Shown here piece after piece: positions 7,490-15,609 of a stretch of DNA of 55,687 bases. The first letter of the stretch is position 1. Every line of letters begins with the position of its first letter. A model generated the notes under the pieces. It saw nothing but the letters and a program-made list of their open reading frames with translations. It was not told the origin of the DNA and searched no databases. The position numbers and the translations under genes were made by a program. This DNA comes from Paenacidovorax caeni (lineage in GTDB: Bacteria; Pseudomonadota; Gammaproteobacteria; Burkholderiales; Burkholderiaceae_C): NCBI RefSeq assembly GCF_001298675.1, contig NZ_CYIG01000022.1, positions 1 through 55,687 of the forward strand. The letters run 5' to 3'.

Positions 7490-8524
7490 ATGGGCAAGGC
7501 ATTGCGTCTGTCGGAGAAGTGGTTTCGCCGCGGCCTGTGGCTGGTGGCGCTGGTGTTCGCGGGGTTTCTGATCGGGCTGGGCGGCACCATCGTGGGCGAT
7601 TTACCCAAGGTCGAGGCACCGCTGCGCGTGGACGATTTCCTCGACCGCACGGCCGCGCAGGCGCTGCGCAGCCAGGTCAAGGAGGCGCACCAGGCCGAGC
7701 AGGACGCCCAGGCCGCGCTGGAGCAGGCGCGGTTGCAGCGCGCCAAGGCGCGCAGCGAGAACCAGGCCGAGCGCGAGACCTTCAACAACTGGCTGGCCGC
7801 GCGCCAGGCCACGCAGCGCGCCGAGCACGACCCCGAGGTGATCGCGCGCACCCAGGCGCTGGATGCGCTCAAGGGCCGCGAGCGCCAGGCCCAGCAGGCC
7901 GTGGAAGCGCAGGAGCAGGCCCTGCTGGACGCGCGCCAGGGCGCCCAGGCCGCGCAGCAGCAGCTCGACGCGCTGGAGCGCGGCGGCTACGAAAAGCTGG
8001 CCGCGGCCCAGCGCACGGTGGAGCTGCGCGTATTCCTTTACCGCCTGGCGCTCACCCTGCCGCTGCTGGTGGCGGCGGGCTGGCTGTTCGCCAAAAAGCG
8101 CCAGGGCACCTGGTGGCCGTTTGTGTGGGGTTTCATCTTCTTCGCGCTGTTTGCCTTCTTCGTCGAGCTCGTGCCCTACCTGCCCAGCTACGGCGGCTAC
8201 GTGCGCTATGTGGTCGGCATCGTCGTCACCGCGCTGGTGGGGCGCTATGCCATCGTGGCGCTGAACGGCTACCTGGAGCGGCAGAAGCAGGCCGAGGCGC
8301 TGCCTGACCAGGAGCGGCGCAAGGAACTGAGCTACGACGTGGCGCTGGCGCGCCTGGCCAAGAGCGTGTGCCCGGGGTGCGAGCGCCCGGTGGACCTCAA
8401 GAACGACCAGATCGACTACTGCCCACACTGCGGCATTGGCCTGTTCGACCGCTGCGGCCACTGCAGCACGCGCAAGAGCGCCTTTGCCCGCTTCTGCCAC
8501 GCCTGCGGAACGCAGGCGGCGTGA
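7490..8524 (+). CDS. Membrane protein with coiled coil and C-terminal zinc ribbons
   Basis: A 344-residue protein. A membrane helix at about 16-35 is followed by a long Gln/Glu/Ala-rich coiled coil (about 55-175), further helices at about 185-260 and a cytosolic tail. The tail has two zinc-ribbon units: CPGC/CPHC and CGHC/CHAC. Related proteins are, to my knowledge, sometimes labelled serine endopeptidase, but no protease motif is visible. A strong Shine-Dalgarno (AAGGAGAG) precedes the ATG. The function is unknown. Confidence 0.8.
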   Translation: MGKALRLSEKWFRRGLWLVALVFAGFLIGLGGTIVGDLPKVEAPLRVDDFLDRTAAQALRSQVKEAHQAEQDAQAALEQARLQRAKARSENQAERETFNNWLAARQATQRAEHDPEVIARTQALDALKGRERQAQQAVEAQEQALLDARQGAQAAQQQLDALERGGYEKLAAAQRTVELRVFLYRLALTLPLLVAAGWLFAKKRQGTWWPFVWGFIFFALFAFFVELVPYLPSYGGYVRYVVGIVVTALVGRYAIVALNGYLERQKQAEALPDQERRKELSYDVALARLAKSVCPGCERPVDLKNDQIDYCPHCGIGLFDRCGHCSTRKSAFARFCHACGTQAA

Positions 8525-8699
8525 AACACCCCCTGCGTCGCTTCGCGCCTCCCCCTTCTCCGTAGCGCTGGGCGCGATGGGACGCTCCGTTGTCATCCGG
8601 CACGGGCGGTGCGCAGCGCCGTGGAAAACAGAGGGCGCCAACCCGTTCCAGGCCCCGCCGGGGGGCTGTGCGAGAATCGCCGCGCAACCCCGCTCGCTC

Positions 8700-9347
8700 A
8701 TGTCCGACCTCTCCCCCGAATCCCCGTCCGCCGCGCCCGCTGCGCGCAAGCGCCCCAAGCCGGGGGAGCGGCGCGTGCAGATTCTGCAGGCGCTGGCCGC
8801 CATGCTGGAGCAGCCGGGGGCCGAGCGCATCACCACCGCCGCGCTGGCGCGCCAGCTCGACGTGAGCGAGGCCGCGCTGTACCGCCACTTCGCCAGCAAG
8901 GCGCAGATGTTTGAGGGGCTGATCGAGTTCATCGAGCAGTCCGTCTTCACGCTGGCGCAGCAGATCGTGGGCCGCGAGCCGCTGGACCCGCAGCAGGGCA
9001 ACCCCGAGGGCGCGCAGCAGGCGGCGCGCGTGGTGGCGCTGCTGCTGCAGTTCGGCGAAAAGAACCCCGGCATGGTGCGCGTGATGGTGGGCGACGCCCT
9101 GGTGCTGGAGCATGAGCGCCTGCAGGCGCGCATGAACCAGTTTTTCGAGCGCATCGAGTCCACGCTGCGCCAGGCGCTGCGCGGCGCCGCGTTGGCGCGC
9201 GGCTCTGGCACGCCGTCGGTGGATGCGCAGGTGGGCGCCAGCGTGCTCACGGCGTTCGCACTGGGGCGGTTGCAGCGTTTCGCGCGCTCGGGCTTTCGCC
9301 AGTTGCCCACCGAGCATCTGCAGGCCAGCCTGGGCTTGATGCTCTGA
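8700..9347 (+). CDS. slmA: Nucleoid occlusion factor SlmA (TetR family)
   Basis: A 215-residue TetR-like DNA-binding protein. The N-terminal helix-turn-helix (about residues 20-65) includes ITTAALARQLDVSEAALYRH and FASKAQMFEGLIEF. The C-terminal part matches SlmA, with EKNPGMVRVMVGDALVLE. SlmA bound to its chromosomal sites blocks FtsZ ring assembly over the nucleoid. The start at 8700 was chosen because the frame upstream overlaps a GC-rich leader without conservation. Gene order beside membrane genes gives no further hint. Confidence 0.9.
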   Translation: MSDLSPESPSAAPAARKRPKPGERRVQILQALAAMLEQPGAERITTAALARQLDVSEAALYRHFASKAQMFEGLIEFIEQSVFTLAQQIVGREPLDPQQGNPEGAQQAARVVALLLQFGEKNPGMVRVMVGDALVLEHERLQARMNQFFERIESTLRQALRGAALARGSGTPSVDAQVGASVLTAFALGRLQRFARSGFRQLPTEHLQASLGLML

Positions 9348-9390
9348 GCTGTGCACCACGCGCGCCAGCGCCCGCGCGGTGCTGTGTTTT

Positions 9391-9460
9391 GTCAAAAATG
9401 TGAGCTTCCAGCGCTTGTCCTGTAAGGGCCGGAGGCGTTTTTTGCTCTGATTTTCAACCC
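9391..9460. repeat. Diverged copy of the intergenic repeat, downstream of slmA
   Basis: Contains GTCAAAAATG, then TTCCAGCGCTTGTCC, then a GC-rich segment and a run of six T. It is related to the repeats at 1808 and 7400 in its left half and diverges in the right half. The T-run after the GC-rich part makes it a plausible terminator for slmA. Confidence 0.5.
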
Positions 9461-9525
9461 AGGTAGGCCCACGCCGGCAAAGGCGGGCCGCTCTGCGTAC
9501 CATGGGCTGCTGGAGGCCTTAGTCC

Positions 9526-11388
9526 GTGCTTTTTTCGTTTTTTGAGAACCGCGTTCCCCCGTATCCCAGCACCGAGCCCGTGCCGCCCCCGCCGGGCTTC
9601 TTCGCTTTTGTCTGGGCCTGCACGCGCGGCATGCGCGGCTGGATCGGGCTGCTGACGCTCACCTCGGCGCTGCTTGCGGTGTACGAGGCGGCGCTGTTCG
9701 CCATCATGGGCCACGTGGTGGACTGGTTGTCCACCGTGTCGCCCGCAGGTTTCTGGCAAGCGCAGCGCGGCACGGTGTGGGGCATCGCGGCCATCCTGCT
9801 ATCGAGTGTGCTGCTGCTCGGGCTGCATACGGCGGTGATGCACCAGGTGCTGGCCATCAACTTTCCGATGCGCCTGCGCTGGGTGTTCCACCGGCTGATG
9901 CTGGGGCAGAGCATGTCGTTCTACGCCGATGAGTTCGCCGGCCGCATCACCACCAAGATCATGCAGACCGCGCTGTCGGTGCGTGAGGTGGTGTTCATGG
10001 TGGTGGATGTGCTGGTGGGCGTGAGCGTTTACATGATCGGCATCCTGGTGCTGGCCGCCAGCTTCGAGTGGCGGCTGATGCTGCCGTTCGCGCTGTGGCT
10101 GGCGGCCTACACGGCGGCGTGCTTCTACTTCGTGCCGCGCCTGGGCCAGATCGGCAAGGCGCAGGCCGATGCGCGCTCGATGATGACCGGCCGCGTGACC
10201 GACGCGTATACCAACATTGCGACCGTGAAGCTGTTCGCGCACACGCGCCGCGAGGCCGAGTTTGCGCGCAGTGCCATGGAGGCCTTCAAGGCCACGGGCT
10301 ACACGCAGATGCGTCTGGTGAGCCAGTTCGAGATCGCCAACCACCTGATGATCACGCTGCTGCTGTTGGGCAGTACCGGCACGGCGTTGTGGCTGTGGTC
10401 CGAGGGCCAGGCCACGGCGGGCGTGGTGGCGGCCGTGATGGCCATGGCACTGCGGCTGATGGGCTATTCGCACTGGGTCATGTGGCAGATGACGGGGTTG
10501 TTTGAGAACGTCGGCACGATCCAGGACGGCATCCTGACATTGACCAAGCCGCGCACCATCGTGGATGCCCCCGGGGCGCAGCCGCTGCGCGTGACGCAGG
10601 GGGCGATCGCGTTCGAGGACGTGTCGTTTGCCTACAAGGACGGGGGCAAGCAGGTGATCGACCACCTCAGCCTGCACATTCGCCCCGGGGAGCGCATTGG
10701 CCTGATTGGCCGCTCGGGCGCGGGCAAGTCCACGCTGGTGAACCTGCTGCTGCGCTTTCACGAGGCGCAGGGGGGGCGCATCACCATCGACGGGCAGGAC
10801 ATCACCGCCGTGACGCAGGACAGCCTGCGCAGCGCCATCGGCATGGTGACGCAGGACACCTCGCTGCTGCACCGCTCGATGCGCGACAACATCCTCTACG
10901 GCCGCCCTGACGCCAGCGAGGCCGAGATGCGCGCCGCTGCGGCGCGCGCCGAGGCCGCCGAGTTCATTGAGCAGCTCACTGACCTCAAAGGCCGCAGCGG
11001 CTACGACGCCCAGGTGGGCGAGCGTGGCGTGAAGCTCTCAGGCGGCCAGCGCCAGCGTGTGGCGATCGCGCGCGTGATGCTCAAGGATGCGCCCATCCTG
11101 CTGCTGGACGAGGCCACCAGCGCGCTCGACAGCGAGGTGGAAGCCGCCATCCAGCACAGTCTGGACGGCCTGATGCACGGCAAGACGGTGATCGCCATCG
11201 CACACCGCCTGTCCACCATCGCCGCCATGGACCGCCTCGTCGTGCTGGAGGCGGGCCGCATCGTGGAGCAGGGCACGCACGCCGCGCTGCTGGCGCAAGG
11301 TGGTATCTACGCCCGTCTGTGGGCGCGCCAGAGCGGCGGCTTTCTGGGTGAGGCGCAGCGCGAGGATGGCGGGGCGTTGGGAGGGTAG
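9526..11388 (+). CDS. ABC exporter, fused membrane and ATPase domains (MsbA/multidrug type)
   Basis: A 620-residue half-transporter. The N-terminal membrane domain (about 25-330) has six helices. The nucleotide-binding domain follows, with Walker A GRSGAGKST (about 394-402), signature LSGGQRQR (about 504) and Walker B ILLLDEATSALD (about 524), plus the switch His in AIAHRLST. It would act as a homodimer exporting a lipid or drug; the substrate cannot be told. The start codon is taken as GTG at 9526, since no in-frame ATG precedes the conserved part. The next gene, an acyltransferase, begins 8 bp after the stop. Confidence 0.9.
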   Translation: MLFSFFENRVPPYPSTEPVPPPPGFFAFVWACTRGMRGWIGLLTLTSALLAVYEAALFAIMGHVVDWLSTVSPAGFWQAQRGTVWGIAAILLSSVLLLGLHTAVMHQVLAINFPMRLRWVFHRLMLGQSMSFYADEFAGRITTKIMQTALSVREVVFMVVDVLVGVSVYMIGILVLAASFEWRLMLPFALWLAAYTAACFYFVPRLGQIGKAQADARSMMTGRVTDAYTNIATVKLFAHTRREAEFARSAMEAFKATGYTQMRLVSQFEIANHLMITLLLLGSTGTALWLWSEGQATAGVVAAVMAMALRLMGYSHWVMWQMTGLFENVGTIQDGILTLTKPRTIVDAPGAQPLRVTQGAIAFEDVSFAYKDGGKQVIDHLSLHIRPGERIGLIGRSGAGKSTLVNLLLRFHEAQGGRITIDGQDITAVTQDSLRSAIGMVTQDTSLLHRSMRDNILYGRPDASEAEMRAAAARAEAAEFIEQLTDLKGRSGYDAQVGERGVKLSGGQRQRVAIARVMLKDAPILLLDEATSALDSEVEAAIQHSLDGLMHGKTVIAIAHRLSTIAAMDRLVVLEAGRIVEQGTHAALLAQGGIYARLWARQSGGFLGEAQREDGGALGG

Positions 11389-11395
11389 GGCGGGT

Positions 11396-12421
11396 ATGGG
11401 TAATCATTTCGATGGGTTGCGCCTGGCGGCGGCGCTGGCGGTCTTTGTCTCGCATGGCGTGTTTCTGTACCGGCTGCAGCTGCCGGTGCCGTTTCCCGGG
11501 CACAGCCTCGGATCGCTGGCGGTGTATGTGTTTTTCTTCATCAGCGGTTATCTGGTACAGCAGAGCTGGGCGCGCAAGCCGCAGTGGCGCGCTTTTGCGT
11601 TGAAGCGCTGTATGCGGGTTTTTCCAGGGCTGCTGGTGGCCGTGGCGTTTTCGGTGTTCATCCTCGGTTGGGCGGTAACGACCCTGCCAACAGCCGCCTA
11701 TTGGAGCGCGCCCGGAACATGGATGAACTTCTTCAACAACGCGGCCGGCCTGGCGACGGTGCAGACACTGCCCGGGGTGTTCGAGTCGAACCCTTTCGCG
11801 CGTGCGGTAAATGGCTCCCTGTGGACGATTCGCTATGAGCTGTTCATGTACGCACTGCTGGCCCTACTGGCCTGGAGTACCCGAGGGCGGCGCTGGGCGT
11901 ATCCGGCAGTGGCGTTGGTTTTGGCCGTTCTGTGGATGGCAGCCCGGCAGGGGCAGTGGGATGTTCGCTGGGAGGCCATCGGCGGCTGGGGGGCTGAGGT
12001 ATTCAGGTGGGCTGATTTTTGTGCCTTCGGCGTGCCCTTCTTCTTGGGCTGCACGTTTGCCGCCTATGCCCTGCGTCCGCGCGGTTGGATGGCCGGGGGG
12101 GCGCTGCTGGCAGCGCTGTGCGCGTACCACGCTGATGCGCAGGCGCTGCGCCAGGTGGCTGTGTGGAGCCTGATTGCCTGCGGGGTGTTCTATGCAGCGC
12201 ATGTCGGTGCGCCCGAGCGGCAGGGCCGGGGGCGCATCGATATTTCCTATGGGGTTTACATCTATGCGTTCCCTGTCCAGCAGGCAATGACGCAGCTGTG
12301 CCTGCGCCAGGGCTGGCCGTTGGCAGTCTGCCTGGGGCTTTCGCTCCTGCTGGTGCTCGTGTTGGCCGTTGCGTCGTGGTTCTGGGTGGAGCGGCCGTGT
12401 TTGCGATACGGGAAAACGTGA
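11396..12421 (+). CDS. Acyltransferase-3 family membrane protein (O-acetyltransferase-like)
   Basis: A 341-residue integral membrane protein with about ten helices. It opens with the family signature FDGLRLAAALAVFVSHG, whose His is the usual catalytic residue. Further matches are FFFISGYLVQQSW, the basic RCMRVFP segment and YGVYIYAFPVQQAM near the end. Such enzymes acylate surface sugars such as O-antigen or exopolysaccharide. The start at 11396 lies just after the ABC-transporter stop, so the two are probably one transcript and may act on the same envelope glycan or lipid. Substrate unknown. Confidence 0.88.
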   Translation: MGNHFDGLRLAAALAVFVSHGVFLYRLQLPVPFPGHSLGSLAVYVFFFISGYLVQQSWARKPQWRAFALKRCMRVFPGLLVAVAFSVFILGWAVTTLPTAAYWSAPGTWMNFFNNAAGLATVQTLPGVFESNPFARAVNGSLWTIRYELFMYALLALLAWSTRGRRWAYPAVALVLAVLWMAARQGQWDVRWEAIGGWGAEVFRWADFCAFGVPFFLGCTFAAYALRPRGWMAGGALLAALCAYHADAQALRQVAVWSLIACGVFYAAHVGAPERQGRGRIDISYGVYIYAFPVQQAMTQLCLRQGWPLAVCLGLSLLLVLVLAVASWFWVERPCLRYGKT

Positions 12422-12534
12422 CGCCAAGGGCATAGCCAGGCTTTTGAGGGGGGCGCCGTCTGCGCTGCTCTTTGGAGCCGCCTCCCTATTTTCCCTTAGA
12501 GGGATGCCTAACGCGGGAAATTGCTGCAGAATAG

Positions 12535-12548
12535 AACGAACGTTCGTT
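12535..12548. promoter_or_regulatory. Perfect 14-bp palindrome, probable TetR operator
   Basis: AACGAACGTTCGTT is fully self-complementary and lies 14 bp before the ATG of the TetR-family gene. Its position and symmetry fit the binding site of that regulator, controlling itself and the beta-oxidation genes downstream. Confidence 0.75.
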
Positions 12549-12561
12549 TTTTTCTGCTCTC

Positions 12562-13236
12562 ATGCCCACTGTTCCCAAGTCTCGCACAGCCTCCGCCTCC
12601 AGCGCCGCACGCACCGGCCGGGGGCGTGCGCTGCAGAAAGGGCAGCAGACCAAGGCGGCCATCGTTGATGCGGCCCTGGGCTTGGCCACACACATCGGGC
12701 TGGAGGGGCTGTCCATTGGCGCCCTGGCCGATGTGACGGGCATGAGCAAATCTGGTGTGTTCGCGCACTTCGGCTCGCGTGAGGAGCTGCAGATTTCGGT
12801 GATCCGCGAGTACCACCAGCGCTTCGAGCAGGAAGTGTTCTACCCCGCACTGGCGGCGCCGCGCGGCGTGGCGCGCCTGCGCGCGCTGTTCGACAACTGG
12901 ATGAAGCGCACCTCGGTCGAGATCGACTCGGGCTGCATCTACATCAGCGGCGCGGTCGAGTTCGACGAGCGCTCTGGCCCGGTGCGCGACGCGCTGGTCG
13001 ACTCGGTGCTGACCTGGCACGCCGCCATGCGCCGCGCCATCCAGCAGTGCAAGGAGTGTGGCGACTTGCAGGCCGAGGTGAAGGAGGAGCAAATGCTCTT
13101 CGAAATCCATGGCCTCATCCTGGCGCTGCATTACGAGGCGCGCTTCCTGCGGCACGCGGGCTCGATCGAGCACGCGCTGACCGGCTTCGACAACATCCTG
13201 GCCCGCTACGGTGCGCACGCGCGCCTGCCGGGCTGA
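12562..13236 (+). CDS. TetR-family regulator of the fatty-acid beta-oxidation cluster
   Basis: A 224-residue repressor. A basic Ser/Arg-rich leader is followed by the TetR helix-turn-helix (about residues 30-80: IVDAALGLATHIGLEGLSIG, then DVTGMSKSGVFAHFGSREEL). The C-terminal ligand domain resembles the TetR C-terminal type with GCIYISGAVEFDER. It is the first gene of the cluster, 40 bp before the acyl-CoA dehydrogenase, and has a palindromic site just upstream. An acyl-CoA ligand would be consistent with PsrA/FadR-type control, but this is inference. Confidence 0.88.
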   Translation: MPTVPKSRTASASSAARTGRGRALQKGQQTKAAIVDAALGLATHIGLEGLSIGALADVTGMSKSGVFAHFGSREELQISVIREYHQRFEQEVFYPALAAPRGVARLRALFDNWMKRTSVEIDSGCIYISGAVEFDERSGPVRDALVDSVLTWHAAMRRAIQQCKECGDLQAEVKEEQMLFEIHGLILALHYEARFLRHAGSIEHALTGFDNILARYGAHARLPG

Positions 13237-13276
13237 TTTCCTTTTCCACCCAACGCATCACTCAAGGAGTACGCAC

Positions 13277-15073
13277 ATGCCCACCTACCAGCCGCCACTG
13301 CGCGACATGCACTTTGTTCTGCACGAAGTCTTCCACGTCGCGGACGAGCTCAAGGCGATGCCTGCGCATGCGGAGACCGATGCCGACACCATCAACGCCG
13401 TGCTGGAGGAAGCCGGCAAGTTTGCCGCCGAGGTGGCCTTTCCGCTGAACATCAGCGGCGACACCGAGGGCTGCAAGCACGACGTGGCCACGCATTCCGT
13501 GACCACGCCCAAGGGTTTCAAGGAGGCTTACGCCACCTACGTCGAGGGCGGCTGGCCCGCACTGTCGTGCGATCCGCAGTACGGCGGCCAGGGCCTGCCC
13601 CACGTGGTCAACCAGTGCCTGTACGAAATGCTCAACAGCGCCAACCAGGCCTGGACCATGTACCCTGGTCTGTCGCACGGCGCGTATGAAGCCCTGCTGG
13701 CACACGGCACCGATGAGCAAAAGGCCACGTACCTGCCCAAGCTGGTGAGTGGCGAGTGGACCGGCACCATGTGCCTGACCGAGCCCCACTGCGGCACCGA
13801 CCTGGGCCTGCTGCGCACCAAGGCCGAGCCCGTCGGCGATGGCACCTACAAGATCACGGGCAACAAGATCTTCATCAGCGCGGGCGAGCATGACGTGGCG
13901 CCCAACATCGTGCACCTGGTGCTGGCCCGCCTGCCCGATGCGCCCAAGGGCAGCAAGGGCATCAGCCTGTTCGTGGTGCCCAAGTTCAACGTGAACGCCG
14001 ATGGCTCGCTGGGCGCGCGCAACCCCATCTACTGCACCGGCCTGGAGCACAAGATGGGCATCCACGCCAACGCCACGGCGCAGATCGCCATTGATGGCGC
14101 GATCGGCACCCTGGTGGGCCAGCCGCACAAGGGCCTGGCCGCCATGTTCGTGATGATGAACGCCGCCCGCCTGGGCGTGGGCAACCAGTCGCTGGGCCTG
14201 ACCGAAGTGGCGTTCCAGAATGCGCTGGCCTACGCCAAGGACCGCATTCAGATGCGCAGCCTTTCCGGCACCAAGGCCAAGGACAAGGACGCTGACCCCA
14301 TCATCGTGCACCCCGACGTGCGCAAGATGCTGCTCACCGCCAAGGCTTACGCTGAAGGCGCGCGCGCGCTGCAAATCTACTGCACGCTGCTGCTGGACAA
14401 GTCGCACCACCACCCCGACGAGAAGGTGCGTGCCGAGTGTGACGAACTGGTGGCGCTGCTGACCCCCATCGTGAAGGCCTTCATCACCGATAACGGCCAC
14501 ATCGCCACCAACGCCTGCATGCAGGTCTTCGGCGGCCATGGCTTCATCAAGGAATGGGGCATGGAGCAGTACGTGCGCGACAACCGCATCAACATGATCT
14601 ACGAAGGCACGAACACGGTGCAGTCGCTCGATCTGCTGGGCCGCAAGGTGCTGGGCAACAACGGCGCCACGCTGAAGAAGCTGGGCAAGCTGATCGGCCA
14701 ACTGGTGCAGGAAGAGGGCGTGAACGAGAAGATGGCCGAGTTCATCAACCCCATCGCCATCCTGGGCGACCAGATGACCAAGTTCACCACCGAGATCGGC
14801 TTCAAGGGCATGCAGAACCCCGACGAAGTGGGCGCTGCCGCCGTGGACTACCTGCGCGTGGCCGGCCACCTGGTGTTTGGCTACCTGTTCGCCCGCATGG
14901 CCCAGGTGGCGCTGCGTGCCATCGCCGCCGGCAGCACCGACCCGTTCTACACCGCCAAGCTGCAGACGGCGCGCTTCTACTTCGCCAAGCTGTTCCCCGA
15001 AGTCCAGACGCTGATGCGCACGGCCCGCGCCGGCAGCAAGGTACTGATGGACACCGACGCCGCCCTGGCCTGA
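13277..15073 (+). CDS. Acyl-CoA dehydrogenase (FadE-type step of beta-oxidation)
   Basis: A 598-residue FAD enzyme forming trans-2-enoyl-CoA from acyl-CoA. It has the N-terminal extension of the long form (PTYQPPLRDMHFVLHEVF), FAD/substrate loops (MCLTEPHCGTDLGLL, KIFISAGEHD) and the C-terminal motif MIYEGTN, whose Glu is the likely catalytic base. A C-terminal extension (about 470-598) with VDYLRVAGHLVFGYLFARMA is typical of this subfamily. An AAGGAG site precedes ATG 13277, which was chosen over the in-frame 13211 overlapping tetR. Confidence 0.93.
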   Translation: MPTYQPPLRDMHFVLHEVFHVADELKAMPAHAETDADTINAVLEEAGKFAAEVAFPLNISGDTEGCKHDVATHSVTTPKGFKEAYATYVEGGWPALSCDPQYGGQGLPHVVNQCLYEMLNSANQAWTMYPGLSHGAYEALLAHGTDEQKATYLPKLVSGEWTGTMCLTEPHCGTDLGLLRTKAEPVGDGTYKITGNKIFISAGEHDVAPNIVHLVLARLPDAPKGSKGISLFVVPKFNVNADGSLGARNPIYCTGLEHKMGIHANATAQIAIDGAIGTLVGQPHKGLAAMFVMMNAARLGVGNQSLGLTEVAFQNALAYAKDRIQMRSLSGTKAKDKDADPIIVHPDVRKMLLTAKAYAEGARALQIYCTLLLDKSHHHPDEKVRAECDELVALLTPIVKAFITDNGHIATNACMQVFGGHGFIKEWGMEQYVRDNRINMIYEGTNTVQSLDLLGRKVLGNNGATLKKLGKLIGQLVQEEGVNEKMAEFINPIAILGDQMTKFTTEIGFKGMQNPDEVGAAAVDYLRVAGHLVFGYLFARMAQVALRAIAAGSTDPFYTAKLQTARFYFAKLFPEVQTLMRTARAGSKVLMDTDAALA

Positions 15074-15141
15074 CCGGCGCGGTGTGTGGCGGGGGCGCGG
15101 CCGCTCCCGCCAGAAAACAGCCTTTTTGCCATGGAGACCTT

Positions 15142-15576
15142 ATGAGACAAGCGCTAGCAGCTATCGCTTTGGTAGCAATCACGGCACCTGCCCTGGCCCA
15201 GATGACCCCGGTCGGGTTGTGGCGCAGCTTCGACGAAAAGACCAACGAGCCCAAGTCGGAGGTGCGCATCGGCGACAACGGCGGCGTGCTCGAGGGGCGC
15301 ATCGACAAACTGCTGCGCAAGGGTGCAGACCCCGCCGCCAAGTGCACCGAATGCCGCGATGAGCTGAAGGACCAGCCCATGGTGGGCCTGCGCATCATCA
15401 AGGACGCGAAGAAGGCCGAGGGCAAGGACGTGTGGGAGGACGGCAAGATACTCGACCCCGAGAACGGCAAGTTCTACACCCTGCGCCTGACCCCCATCGA
15501 GGGCGGCAAGAAGCTCGAAGTGCGCGGCTCCATCGGTCCGTTCGGCCGCACGCAGACCTGGCAGCGCGTGGAGTAA
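15142..15576 (+). CDS. DUF2147 secreted protein
   Basis: A 144-residue periplasmic protein: signal peptide (residues 1-20, ending ALA-Q), then the DUF2147 fold. Recognisable pieces are PVGLWRSFDEKT, VRIGDNGGVLEGRI, the CTEC pair, and the ending KKLEVRGSIGPFGRTQTWQR. The family is a lipocalin-like beta barrel of unknown ligand. It lies inside the beta-oxidation cluster between acyl-CoA dehydrogenase and the multifunctional enzyme, suggesting a link to fatty acids. The start of its coding sequence contains a piece of the intergenic repeat (15148-15164). Confidence 0.88.
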   Translation: MRQALAAIALVAITAPALAQMTPVGLWRSFDEKTNEPKSEVRIGDNGGVLEGRIDKLLRKGADPAAKCTECRDELKDQPMVGLRIIKDAKKAEGKDVWEDGKILDPENGKFYTLRLTPIEGGKKLEVRGSIGPFGRTQTWQRVE

Positions 15577-15609
15577 CCCCCTCATTCATCCCCGGATTCA
15601 AAGACAACC

